This document shows positions 27,742 through 36,415 of a DNA stretch of 64,000 nucleotides, piece by piece. The notes beneath the pieces are model-generated. The model searched no databases. It had not been told where the DNA came from and saw only the letters and a list, made by a program, of their open reading frames with translations. The stretch covers positions 62,001-126,000 of the forward strand of contig FMVK01000009.1 in assembly GCA_900102065.1 (NCBI GenBank). Direction: 5' to 3'. A program made the translations under genes and the position numbers. The DNA comes from Lachnospiraceae bacterium XPB1003. GTDB lineage: Bacteria; Bacillota; Clostridia; Lachnospirales; Lachnospiraceae. The stretch's first letter is position 1, and each line of letters starts with the position of its first letter.

Positions 27742-28905
27742 GTGAAAAAGAATCGTATCATCTGGGGTGTATTATGGATACTCTCACTGGTGGGGATAAG
27801 TTTTTATGGAGGACCCATCAGTTACGGATTTTTTGCGGTCGTAACTTTTCTGCCAATAGTTTCCGGACTATATCTTTTACTCGTTTCTGTCTTCTTTCGA
27901 ATTTATCAGGGGACAGACGGCAGGAATATGACAGTCGGTGAGACTGTCCCTTTCTATTTCAGACTGATGAATGAATTTCATTTTGCATTTGCAAGTCTGA
28001 AGGTCAATTTCTTTTCCTCATTTTCAACAATAAAGGGCTTTGATGAATCTATGGAGTACGAGCTCTTACCGGGCACAGGCATCAAAAAAGAAACAGAACT
28101 TTTGTGCAGGTACAGAGGCGATTATGAAGTGGGCATCAAGGAAGTGATACTTGAAGACTATCTAAGACTCTTTCGGATCAGGATAAGCAACCGTGAGACC
28201 ATGAGAGTTATGGTTCGGCCTGCGATAACAGATCTGAACGATCTTAGAGATGTTGACTTTTCCAATCTCATGAGAAGAGACATACAGATCAATCCGACCG
28301 AACCTGACGTACTGACAAGAGAGTATGAAGCGGGAGATGATGTCAGACAGATAAGCTGGAAAGTGAGTGCGCGATGCGGGAAACTCATGGTGCGTAAGAT
28401 GATAGGAGAGGAGAAGGAAGGTGTAGCCATTCTTATGGGTACCGAAAGATTTGATCCTGACATCAGGGATTATCTGCCGTTAGAGAACAAGATGCTTGAA
28501 TGTGCTATTGCGCTTGCTCTGTATTGTCATAAAAAGAATATACCTGTAGCGGGTTATTTTCTGGAGAACGAGCTTGTCCGTCTGGCTTCTGACGGAAGGA
28601 ATCAGTTCGACGTACTCTATGACAGGTTTGCAGAGATAGGCTTTGATAAGAAATATGGAGAAGATCTGCTTCTTGCACAGGCCGGGGAGAGACCTGAATT
28701 ATTTGACTGCAGAGCGGTATTTATCGTTATACATAAATGGTCTGAATATGTGACGGAACTGTTGCGGTTACTTGGGAACAATAACGTCTTTACGGTTGTT
28801 TATCTTATAGGGAGTGAAGAGAAGGTGGAATTACCGAGAGCTCAGTTCCCGAGAGCAATGCTGTTGCAGTTTGATGCCGAAGCGGATCTGAAGGAGGTCA
28901 TGTGA
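27742..28905 (+). CDS. DUF58 membrane protein
   Basis: A protein of 387 residues starting at GTG. Two hydrophobic helices lie at about 5-25 and 28-50. An Ig-like region follows (FYFRLMNEFHFAFASLKVNFFS), then the DUF58 signature REYEAGDDVRQISWKVSARCGKLMVRKM near 195-220 (shown here in part: DDVRQISWKVSAR) and a vWA-like C-terminal part (VAILMGTERF). It is the partner of the MoxR ATPase upstream and the transglutaminase downstream; its stop overlaps the next start. Confidence 0.9.
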   Translation: MKKNRIIWGVLWILSLVGISFYGGPISYGFFAVVTFLPIVSGLYLLLVSVFFRIYQGTDGRNMTVGETVPFYFRLMNEFHFAFASLKVNFFSSFSTIKGFDESMEYELLPGTGIKKETELLCRYRGDYEVGIKEVILEDYLRLFRIRISNRETMRVMVRPAITDLNDLRDVDFSNLMRRDIQINPTEPDVLTREYEAGDDVRQISWKVSARCGKLMVRKMIGEEKEGVAILMGTERFDPDIRDYLPLENKMLECAIALALYCHKKNIPVAGYFLENELVRLASDGRNQFDVLYDRFAEIGFDKKYGEDLLLAQAGERPELFDCRAVFIVIHKWSEYVTELLRLLGNNNVFTVVYLIGSEEKVELPRAQFPRAMLLQFDAEADLKEVM

Positions 28906-31154
28906 TGATAAGCGTATTATATGATCTCTTATATCTCTTTCCTTTAAGTCTGGTGTCGGTCCTGGCGGCAGGCATATATATGTATATGCCGCAAAGATCG
29001 GGACTGCCTTTCGTTTTGCTGATCGTAATCTTTGCTACATGTTTATATGTGGTTCACAGAAAAAGCAGGCTGCGATTCCTTTTGCCTGTGATACTTATAT
29101 TGTCTGCGGCTATGGCGGTATTTATTCAGAAAGGGGAAGAAAGAAGTTATTTTGTTTTTAACAATCAATGGGTATTATGGGTTAGTCTTGCCGTTGTAGG
29201 ATGCTTTTTTGCGGGTAAGCTCATACTCTTTAACAGATGGGGAAAGCGTGTCATGGCGGCTGCCATCATTGTGACACTTGGCATATGCATGTGGCAGAAG
29301 ATAAATGTTGATAAAGCTGTGGTTTCACTGGCATTTCTTCCGGTACTCCTGATTCTCACTGAAGAAGTTCAGAGCAGATGGAAAAAGAGCGGATATACGG
29401 ATGGAAAAAGTCATCTGGTTGGCGTGTCACCTTTCCTGATACTTATCTGTGTTCTTGTATTTATTTCACCCTCTTCGGAAAAACCATACAGCTGGAGCAT
29501 GTTTGTGAAGATATGGGAAAAAGCCTCGGAAGGCATTGAGCTGACATCCAGATTTTTCCACTCCGGAGATGAAGATTACATAGCAAAAACAGGATTCAAT
29601 TCAGACGGGATATTTACGGATAATGTCAGGGAAGATTCAAAAGAGCTGATCAGGATGACATCCATAAAGCCTGTCGGAAGTGTGGTTTATCTGGTGGGTG
29701 GCGTATATGACAACTTTGAGGGAATGGAGTGGCATGCGACTCATACGCCGGACACACGCGAACATATGCTGGATATCATTGAGACTGCTGCTGCGGTTTA
29801 TGGCAGGGATCCGGATAATGTTCAGGAATATATGAAGAAAGCGGAAGTAAGACTATATTACCTTGACTTCAATACAAGATATACTTTTTTACCTGAAAAA
29901 AGTGTTTTCGCCGGAAATAAAATATCCGATATTGATATCTTATGTGAAAACGGAAGTTTTAAATCCGTGAAACCGTTAGGATACAGTTCCGATTATTCTG
30001 TTAATTTCTTTAGGATGAACAGAGGAAGTGAAGCGTGTAGTGATATGCTGGCGAATCCCCTGATCACGGATGAACAAACCTGGGATGAGGTTAGATATAA
30101 TCGTGTCCCCGAGTCAGGATATAAAAGAGGTGAGAGAGAGGTCTACGATACATCCTATGCATCATATCTGGAGTATCAGGATTCAATATATGATATCTAT
30201 CTCCCGGAAACGGAAATATCCGAAAAAACAGGACTTTTTCTGGAAGAACTCTTTGAAGATGCCGATAGTGATTATGAGAAGCTTACACGTATCGAAAAGC
30301 TTTTGGGAGAGATGGAGTATGATCTGGATCCCGGCAGGCTCCCTGAAGACGTGACTACTCCTGCGGAATATCTTGATCATCTTTTGTTCAATTCTCAAAA
30401 GGGTTTTTGTACTCATTATGCTACGGCTTTTGTCTTACTTGCCAGATCCCAGGGGATACCGGCCAGACTTGTCCAGGGATTCTATGTTACGGGATGGGAT
30501 GGAAAAAATACTGTAGTAACATCAGCTATGGCACACTCATGGGCCGAAGCATATATTAAGGGCATAGGATGGGTTTCTTTTGAACCGACCCCGGGGAAAA
30601 AAGTTGTTGATATGTGGAGTGTCAATACGGAAAGCGGTGCATATAAGGGACCTTCTCAGGAATTATCATATAAGCCGGATCTGGAGGAAGAGCCGGAAGC
30701 AGTGGATGAGGAAAAAGGAGGTTTTTTAACAAAGGAACGTGTTATTCTGATCTTCATTCCGGTGGGAACGTTTCTGATTCTGATCATACTCTTTATTTTG
30801 CTGGAGAAGCTGTTGGAGAAACGCTGGTACAGGAAGCTTGAAGACAGAGACAAATTCAGGATCACCTGCAGAAGGAATATAAAGATCCTGGGATATCTCG
30901 GATATGTCAGGGGTGAGGGTGAGACACTGTCAGAACTTGCAGGCCGAGCTGCGGCTACAGTTGATCCGCAGGCTCTGCATTTTGTGCTCATATATGAGAG
31001 ACTTATATATGCCGAAAAGGATCCGATTCCGGATCAGATAAGGAGCGCAGAGATTGCGAACAGAGATCTGTTAGATCATCTCAAGGAAGAAAAAGGTAAA
31101 TTTTTCTTCCTGTATAGGATGAGTATCATGCGCCCGGAAAAGATAAAACAGTAG
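28905..31154 (+). CDS. Transglutaminase-domain membrane protein (TgpA-like)
   Basis: A protein of 749 residues. Several membrane helices occupy about 1-210, then an extracytoplasmic part with the transglutaminase core at about 490-560. The catalytic triad is Cys in KGFCTHYATAFVLLAR, His in AMAHSWAEAYI and Asp/Glu in GWVSFEPTPG. A further membrane helix lies at about 610-630, then a DUF4129-like cytoplasmic tail (TLSELAGRAAATVD). AAGGAGG ends 7 bp before ATG 28905, which overlaps the DUF58 stop (TGATG). It converges on dnaE with a 6-bp gap. Its natural substrate is unknown. Confidence 0.9.
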   Translation: MISVLYDLLYLFPLSLVSVLAAGIYMYMPQRSGLPFVLLIVIFATCLYVVHRKSRLRFLLPVILILSAAMAVFIQKGEERSYFVFNNQWVLWVSLAVVGCFFAGKLILFNRWGKRVMAAAIIVTLGICMWQKINVDKAVVSLAFLPVLLILTEEVQSRWKKSGYTDGKSHLVGVSPFLILICVLVFISPSSEKPYSWSMFVKIWEKASEGIELTSRFFHSGDEDYIAKTGFNSDGIFTDNVREDSKELIRMTSIKPVGSVVYLVGGVYDNFEGMEWHATHTPDTREHMLDIIETAAAVYGRDPDNVQEYMKKAEVRLYYLDFNTRYTFLPEKSVFAGNKISDIDILCENGSFKSVKPLGYSSDYSVNFFRMNRGSEACSDMLANPLITDEQTWDEVRYNRVPESGYKRGEREVYDTSYASYLEYQDSIYDIYLPETEISEKTGLFLEELFEDADSDYEKLTRIEKLLGEMEYDLDPGRLPEDVTTPAEYLDHLLFNSQKGFCTHYATAFVLLARSQGIPARLVQGFYVTGWDGKNTVVTSAMAHSWAEAYIKGIGWVSFEPTPGKKVVDMWSVNTESGAYKGPSQELSYKPDLEEEPEAVDEEKGGFLTKERVILIFIPVGTFLILIILFILLEKLLEKRWYRKLEDRDKFRITCRRNIKILGYLGYVRGEGETLSELAGRAAATVDPQALHFVLIYERLIYAEKDPIPDQIRSAEIANRDLLDHLKEEKGKFFFLYRMSIMRPEKIKQ

Positions 31155-31160
31155 GCGTTG

Positions 31161-34100
31161 TCATTTGAATGTAATTTTTACATTATCCGCACCGAAGAGT
31201 TCGCTCATTCTTTCGACTGTCTGAGGTGATGCATCAACAGGCGTATTAAGAGGGATCACTTTCTTTGAGTCGGAGATATAGATCTTTAACTTATGACTGC
31301 CAGGAAATTCCGCTAGTGCTGATGTAATATTTGCTGCAGCCTTCTTGAATGAATCCTCATCATTAAACTGAAGCCAGAGGGTTCTGGGCAGCTTATCCAT
31401 CTCTTCGATACGCTCGGCGATGAGCTTGCCGTCTTTGCCGTCTTCCGCACTTACTCTTCCGTATATGATCACCTTTCTGTCATCGGTAAGGATATTACGA
31501 TATTGAGAATAGGTCTTGGGGAAGATTATGACTTCAGCCTGCCCAACCAGGTCTTCAAGGACAACAAAAGCCATGGCATCCCCCTTCTTGGTATATTTTA
31601 TATTGACATCCGAGATCATTCCGCCGAGGGATATCCTGTCTCCGTCGGATACGTTCATTAAACCGGGGGCATCAATGCTTCCCGCTTCTTCGCTTTCTTC
31701 TTCAAGATAGAGATCTGTAGTGGTATTTGAGATCACCTTTTTCCAAAGACCTGAATAAGCTTCAAGAGGATGGCCGCTTATATATATTCCAAGTATATCT
31801 TTTTCGTAGGCGAGAAGCTCTTCCTTCGGATATTCACCTATATCCTTAGGGATCTTCACTTCAAAATTCTTCTTTTCTTCTTCACCGAAGAAATCCATAA
31901 GGCTCATCTGACCGCTCATGGCATTTTTTCGTTCTGCATTAACGGAATCTATGATACGGGGATAGATGAACGCCATCTCTTTGCGCTTGTTGCCGAAGCA
32001 GTCAAAGGCGCCGGCCTTTATCAGGTTCTCTATAACTTTCTTGTTGATCTTCTCATCTGAAAGTCTTGTGATGAAGTCCTGAAGATTTTTGTAAGGGCCG
32101 TGTTTTTCACGTTCATTTACGATAACGGTAACTATATTATCACCCACACCGCGTACTGCATTAAGGGCATAGTGGATACTGTTGTCTTCAACCGTGAAGC
32201 CGTTTCCGCCTGCATTTATATCCGGAGGCAGCAGTTCTATACCGAGCTGCTTTATGTAGAAAAGATATTCGGCAAGCTTGGGTGAGTTATCGATGACAGA
32301 AGTCATTATGGCAGCCATGAACTCGGCGGGGTAGTAGTACTTGAGCCATGCAGTCTGATATCCCACTACGGCATAGCATGCTGCATGCGATTTGTTGAAA
32401 GCATATTTTGCGAAGTCGATCATTGTATCATAGATGCTTTCGGCTGCTTCTCTTGAAATTCCGTTTTTGATGCAGCCTAAAACAGGCCTCGGCCATTCAT
32501 TTTCCGGAAGCCCTTTTGCTTTTGCTTCTTCGATCTCTTCTTCATTTCCTTCTATGAAGATCTTACGCTCATGTTCCATGACATATTGTTTTTTCTTACT
32601 CATGGCACGGCGTACGTTATCGGATCTGCCCATGGAAAATCCTGCAAGATCGCGGACGATCTGCATAACCTGCTCTTGATAAACGATACATCCGTAGGTA
32701 GGCTTGAGGATATGTTCAAGCTCGGGACAGACATAGCGGATACCTGCCGGGTCGTTTTTTCCTTCCAGATACTTGGGGATGAAGTCCATGGGACCGGGAC
32801 GATAAAGCGATATACCTGCTATTACGTCTTCAAGACATGAAGGCTTGAGAGTCTTCATGAAGTTGGTCATTCCCGCGCTTTCAAGCTGGAATACACCTTC
32901 GCAGTCACCGGACCATAAAGACTTATATACGGCTTTATCATCATAATCGATAGAGCCTATATCGATTATCCGACCGGTGCTCTTTTGGATATTGAGCAAT
33001 GCATCCTTGATGACGGTCAGTGTCCTGAGGCCCAGGAAGTCCATCTTAAGGAGTCCCAAAGGCTCAAGTGTGGTCATTGTAAACTGGGCTGTTACGGCGT
33101 TGTCTCCGCCGAGTGAAAGAGGTATCATCTCATCCGCTTCTCTGGGGCAGATGACAACACCTGCTGCATGCATTCCCGTCTGTCGCGGAAGGCCCTCGAG
33201 TCTTAATGCGTAATCTATCAGATCTTTTACATCCGGATCGTTATCATAAGCAGCCTTTAGATCCGGATTCATGGACAGAGCTTTTGTTAGAGTCATACCA
33301 AGCTCGCCGGGGATCATCTTGGCAAGGGCATCGCATTTGCTGTAGGGGAGATCCATAGCTCTTCCCACATCTCTGATGACACCTTTGGCCTGGAGTGTTC
33401 CGAAGGTAACTATCTGAACGACTTTTTCTTTTCCGTATTTGCGACGGACATAATCTATGACTTCCTCACGTCTGTTGTAGCAGAAGTCCACGTCTATATC
33501 GGGCATGGATACTCGTTCCGGATTAAGGAAACGTTCGAAGAGGAGCTGATATCTTATCGGATCTATATCAGTGATCTTAATTGCATAAGAGACGATACTG
33601 CCTGCAGCACTTCCTCTGCCGGGACCTACGGGTATGCCGTTTTCTTTTGCATAGTTGATATAGTCCCATACTATGAGGAAGTAGTTGACGAAGTCCATGG
33701 TACGGATGACATCCAGCTCGTATTCCAATCTCTTGCAAAGTGCATCCCAGGACCATACGGGAGATGTGCCGCCGTCTTCCGCATCGGTCTCACCCGGTAT
33801 TTCCTTTCCTTTTCCTTCGAGGAAAAGCTTGTACTGGAGAGGATATCTCTCCTGCATTCCCTTATCGCAGAGGTCATTGAGATAAAGCCATGAGCGTATA
33901 TATTCTTCGGGAGTGGTCACACCGGGATCCGTGGTGTTGGCGGATGAATTGTAGAAATCAACGCCTTCAAGGATCTTTTCTTTTCTGTAAGCTCGCGCAA
34001 GATATTCATCATTGTCAAAGTCTTCGGGTATCTCATATTTTGGAAGCTGTGGCTTGCTGTAATGGATCTTTGCATGACATCTGTCAGCGATCTTCTGGGT

Positions 34101-34892
34101 ATTCTCTATGGCCTCCAATGCATAGGGGAAGAGGGTTCGCATTTCCTCTTCGCTTTTAACATAGAACTGACCGCCTTCATAGCGCATACGGTTGTCGTCC
34201 GACAGTTTTGCGGCTGTCTGAATGCATAGAAGGACATCATGTGCATCCGCATCGGATGCAAGTGTATAATGGCAGTCATTGGTGGCAACGAGAGGGATAT
34301 CATACTTGCGTGAGATCCTTATTAGTTCCGCATTGACTACCTGCTGCATGGGAATGCCGTGATCCTGAAGTTCAAGAAAATAATTATCCGCGCCGAAGGT
34401 TTCTTTAAACCAGAGGACGGTTTTCTCAGCTTCATCGATCATCTTCTTCTCGATCAGTCTGGGAACTTCTCCGGCAAGACATGCGGAGAGGCAGATAAGA
34501 CCTTCATGATATTTTTCCAAAACCTCATGATCCACACGGGGCTTGTAATAGAAGCCTTCAGTGAAACCTTTGGAAACGATCTTCACGAGATTGTTATAAC
34601 CGGTATCATTTTCTGCCAGAAGGATCAGATGATTATATCTTTCGTCGCCGCCGGAGAGCTCCTTGTCAAAGCGTGATCCCGGAGCAACATAGACTTCGCA
34701 TCCGAGTATGGGCTTGATCCCTTCGGCCTTCGCAGCTTCATAAAAATCAACCACGCCGTACATGACGCCGTGATCCGTGATGGCAGCAGCGGTCTGTCCC
34801 AGTTCCTTTACGCGTTTTACGTAGTCTTTTATCTTATTGGAACCGTCAAGAAGACTGTACTCGGTATGTGTATGAAGGTGAACAAATGACAT
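31161..34892 (-). CDS. dnaE: DNA polymerase III subunit alpha DnaE
   Basis: A protein of 1243 residues of the DnaE1 type. PHP domain at the N-terminus: VHLHTHTEYSLLDG, PILGCEVYVAPG and LVATNDCHYT. The palm contains GPGRGSAAGS and PDIDVDFCYNRREEVIDY with catalytic Asp residues. Then come fingers with ARHPCG-like RQTGMHAAGVVI, YQEQVMQI and SHAACYAVVGYQTAWLK, a helix-hairpin-helix, and an OB-fold near 1090-1150 (ISLGGMISDVNIKYTKKG). ATG 34892 is chosen because MSFVHLHTH is the conserved beginning and ACGGAG precedes it; the frame continues 82 codons upstream without similarity to the family. The 290-bp region upstream is shared with dtd. Confidence 0.96.
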   Translation of the reverse strand: MSFVHLHTHTEYSLLDGSNKIKDYVKRVKELGQTAAAITDHGVMYGVVDFYEAAKAEGIKPILGCEVYVAPGSRFDKELSGGDERYNHLILLAENDTGYNNLVKIVSKGFTEGFYYKPRVDHEVLEKYHEGLICLSACLAGEVPRLIEKKMIDEAEKTVLWFKETFGADNYFLELQDHGIPMQQVVNAELIRISRKYDIPLVATNDCHYTLASDADAHDVLLCIQTAAKLSDDNRMRYEGGQFYVKSEEEMRTLFPYALEAIENTQKIADRCHAKIHYSKPQLPKYEIPEDFDNDEYLARAYRKEKILEGVDFYNSSANTTDPGVTTPEEYIRSWLYLNDLCDKGMQERYPLQYKLFLEGKGKEIPGETDAEDGGTSPVWSWDALCKRLEYELDVIRTMDFVNYFLIVWDYINYAKENGIPVGPGRGSAAGSIVSYAIKITDIDPIRYQLLFERFLNPERVSMPDIDVDFCYNRREEVIDYVRRKYGKEKVVQIVTFGTLQAKGVIRDVGRAMDLPYSKCDALAKMIPGELGMTLTKALSMNPDLKAAYDNDPDVKDLIDYALRLEGLPRQTGMHAAGVVICPREADEMIPLSLGGDNAVTAQFTMTTLEPLGLLKMDFLGLRTLTVIKDALLNIQKSTGRIIDIGSIDYDDKAVYKSLWSGDCEGVFQLESAGMTNFMKTLKPSCLEDVIAGISLYRPGPMDFIPKYLEGKNDPAGIRYVCPELEHILKPTYGCIVYQEQVMQIVRDLAGFSMGRSDNVRRAMSKKKQYVMEHERKIFIEGNEEEIEEAKAKGLPENEWPRPVLGCIKNGISREAAESIYDTMIDFAKYAFNKSHAACYAVVGYQTAWLKYYYPAEFMAAIMTSVIDNSPKLAEYLFYIKQLGIELLPPDINAGGNGFTVEDNSIHYALNAVRGVGDNIVTVIVNEREKHGPYKNLQDFITRLSDEKINKKVIENLIKAGAFDCFGNKRKEMAFIYPRIIDSVNAERKNAMSGQMSLMDFFGEEEKKNFEVKIPKDIGEYPKEELLAYEKDILGIYISGHPLEAYSGLWKKVISNTTTDLYLEEESEEAGSIDAPGLMNVSDGDRISLGGMISDVNIKYTKKGDAMAFVVLEDLVGQAEVIIFPKTYSQYRNILTDDRKVIIYGRVSAEDGKDGKLIAERIEEMDKLPRTLWLQFNDEDSFKKAAANITSALAEFPGSHKLKIYISDSKKVIPLNTPVDASPQTVERMSELFGADNVKITFK

Positions 34893-34934
34893 CTGATATC
34901 TCCGTGATGATAATTCATTGTATTGGTTCAGTTT

Positions 34935-34948
34935 AGCACAAATGTTCG
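34935..34948 (-). promoter_or_regulatory. Weak LexA-like site before dnaE
   Basis: On the minus strand CGAACATTTGTGCT has a perfect left half-site and an imperfect right half. It overlaps a possible extended -10 (TGCTAAACT). About ten of thirteen consensus positions match, so this is only a candidate. Confidence 0.25.
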
Positions 34949-35182
34949 GGATTTGATAGATTACATAAATTGAGTTTAAAAACAGTCCGTTATGCGGCTT
35001 GATTATGATATGATGACCGGGATGACGTTTACGCAGCCGGATCACGCAGTTTTTTCCGATACGGCTGAAAAATTCACATGAGTGAGATGTATAAATGATG
35101 TGATCGGTATGAATATGGAGTGATAGTTTAAGGAACATGCCTTCTCGGACAGGGAAGTAAGTTGATCTTTAGGAGATAAAAT

Positions 35183-35632
35183 ATGAGATTTGTTATACAG
35201 GTTGTAAGTGAGGCGTCGGTAAAAGTTGACGGTGATATTAAGGGTGAGATAGGCAGAGGTTTTTTGACACTCATAGGGATAGCACCGGATGATACAAAAG
35301 AGATCGCCGATAAGATGATAAAAAAGATGCTTGGGCTCAGGATTTTTGCTGACGAGAACGGCAAGACCAACCTGGCGCTCAAGGATGTGGAAGGAAGTCT
35401 TCTCCTGATATCACAGTTTACTCTCTATGCGGACTGCAGACACGGAAACCGTCCGAGCTTTACTAAAGCTGCGGGACCGGAACCTGCAAATGAATTATAT
35501 GAATATATAATTACCCGTTGCAGGGAGCAGGGCTATCCTGTGGAGAAGGGCGTATTCGGGGCGGATATGAAGGTTAGTCTTATAAACGACGGACCTTTTA
35601 CCATCATACTGGATTCGAATGAACTGGCCTGA
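35183..35632 (+). CDS. dtd: D-aminoacyl-tRNA deacylase
   Basis: Removes D-amino acids wrongly attached to tRNA. It has 149 residues, normal length. The N-terminus [17 protein letters not shown] is characteristic. [20 protein letters not shown] carries the SQFTL motif, and [12 protein letters not shown] corresponds to the second cross-subunit motif (usually NxGPVT; Phe replaces Val here). AGGAGATAAAAT precedes the ATG. The HAD phosphatase follows 51 bp later on the same strand. Confidence 0.95.
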   Translation: MRFVIQVVSEASVKVDGDIKGEIGRGFLTLIGIAPDDTKEIADKMIKKMLGLRIFADENGKTNLALKDVEGSLLLISQFTLYADCRHGNRPSFTKAAGPEPANELYEYIITRCREQGYPVEKGVFGADMKVSLINDGPFTIILDSNELA

Positions 35633-35683
35633 AAATATGATCCTGACCATATCTTTCGGGTGCCCTGTTTGTGCGGAGGAAAT

Positions 35684-36340
35684 ATGAAAACTGTGTTTTT
35701 TGATCTGGACGGAGTATTGCTGGATACCGAACCGCTGTATCGGCGTTTCTGGATGGAAGCGGTGCAGGTATATGGTCATACTATGTGTGAAGAAGAAGCA
35801 CTGGCGCTGCGAAGCCTTGATGCGTCTCTGGCTGCGGACTGGTTTGAGAAAAAGTTCGGATCGGATATCTACGGAAAAGTCAGAGAGAAGCGTAAGGAAC
35901 TGATGGAAGCCCATCGTGCGAATGAACCTGTCCGGGCAAAGGCGGGAGCGGCTAAACTGATCAGGGAACTGGAGCAAAAGGAGATAAATTATTATATCGT
36001 TACAGCATCACCGCTTTCGCGTGTTGAACGTTATACAAAAGAAGCAGGACTTGACCTGGATCCGAAAAAAGTCATATCAACAAAATGCGTATCTAGAGGA
36101 AAGCCATTCCCTGATGTTTATCTGGAAGCCATGCGGATAGCAGGCTGTAAGCCTGATGAAGCTGTAGCGGTGGAGGACTCTCCAAACGGGATAAGAAGTG
36201 CCAAAGCCGCGGGGTGTCATACCATCATGATACCTGATCTGACACAGCCTTCGGAAGAAGACCTTTTGTATTGCGATGAAGTGGTGAGTAACCTGTATGA
36301 ACTTGCCCGTTCTCATTTTGACAGTACACTGCAAATTTGA
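35684..36340 (+). CDS. HAD-superfamily hydrolase (beta-phosphoglucomutase-like, subfamily IA)
   Basis: A protein of 218 residues. Motif I FFDLDGVLLDTEPLY carries the nucleophile and acid Asp. A helical cap (about 15-80) follows, then motif II YYIVTASPLSR (Thr), motif III Lys in STKCVSRGKPFPDVYLEA, and motif IV AVEDSPNGIRSAKAAGC with the metal-binding Asp. It probably dephosphorylates a sugar phosphate or other small phosphomonoester; the substrate is not determinable. ATG 35684 with CGGAGGAAAT upstream is preferred over the in-frame 35660. The leuS promoter overlaps its last codons. Confidence 0.88.
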   Translation: MKTVFFDLDGVLLDTEPLYRRFWMEAVQVYGHTMCEEEALALRSLDASLAADWFEKKFGSDIYGKVREKRKELMEAHRANEPVRAKAGAAKLIRELEQKEINYYIVTASPLSRVERYTKEAGLDLDPKKVISTKCVSRGKPFPDVYLEAMRIAGCKPDEAVAVEDSPNGIRSAKAAGCHTIMIPDLTQPSEEDLLYCDEVVSNLYELARSHFDSTLQI

Positions 36341-36346
36341 TAAAAT
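36318..36346 (+). promoter_or_regulatory. Strong promoter of leuS
   Basis: Perfect -35 TTGACA (36318-36323), 17-bp spacer, TAAAAT (36341-36346). It overlaps the end of the HAD gene. The predicted start near 36353 lies upstream of the terminator-like hairpin at 36369. Confidence 0.75.
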
Positions 36347-36368
36347 GTGGACGTTTTCAAGGACACAC

Positions 36369-36399
36369 AAGCTTCCGGGGCGTCCCGGGAGCTTTTTTT
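36369..36399 (+). terminator. Terminator-like hairpin inside the leuS leader
   Basis: Eleven-base-pair stem, AAGCTTCCGGG (36369-36379) with CCCGGGAGCTT (36384-36394, one G-T pair), tetraloop GCGT, followed by a run of T. It ends the HAD transcript but also lies between the leuS promoter and its AAGGAGG (36400-36406), so it could attenuate leuS. No T-box specifier or AGGGTGG element is visible. Confidence 0.8.
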
Positions 36400-36415
36400 A
36401 AGGAGGATCATAAAG

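Noticed and set aside
34990-35100. c-di-GMP (GEMM) riboswitch suspected from ACGCAG and a CAGCCG/CGGCTG hairpin
   Set aside because: The conserved core and tetraloop receptor pattern are absent, and the hairpin has only six pairs with a long loop.
34893-35138. An 82-codon N-terminal extension of DnaE
   Set aside because: The DnaE family begins at MSFVHLHTH, a ribosome site precedes that Met, and the extension has unusual His/Ile-rich composition typical of non-coding frame.
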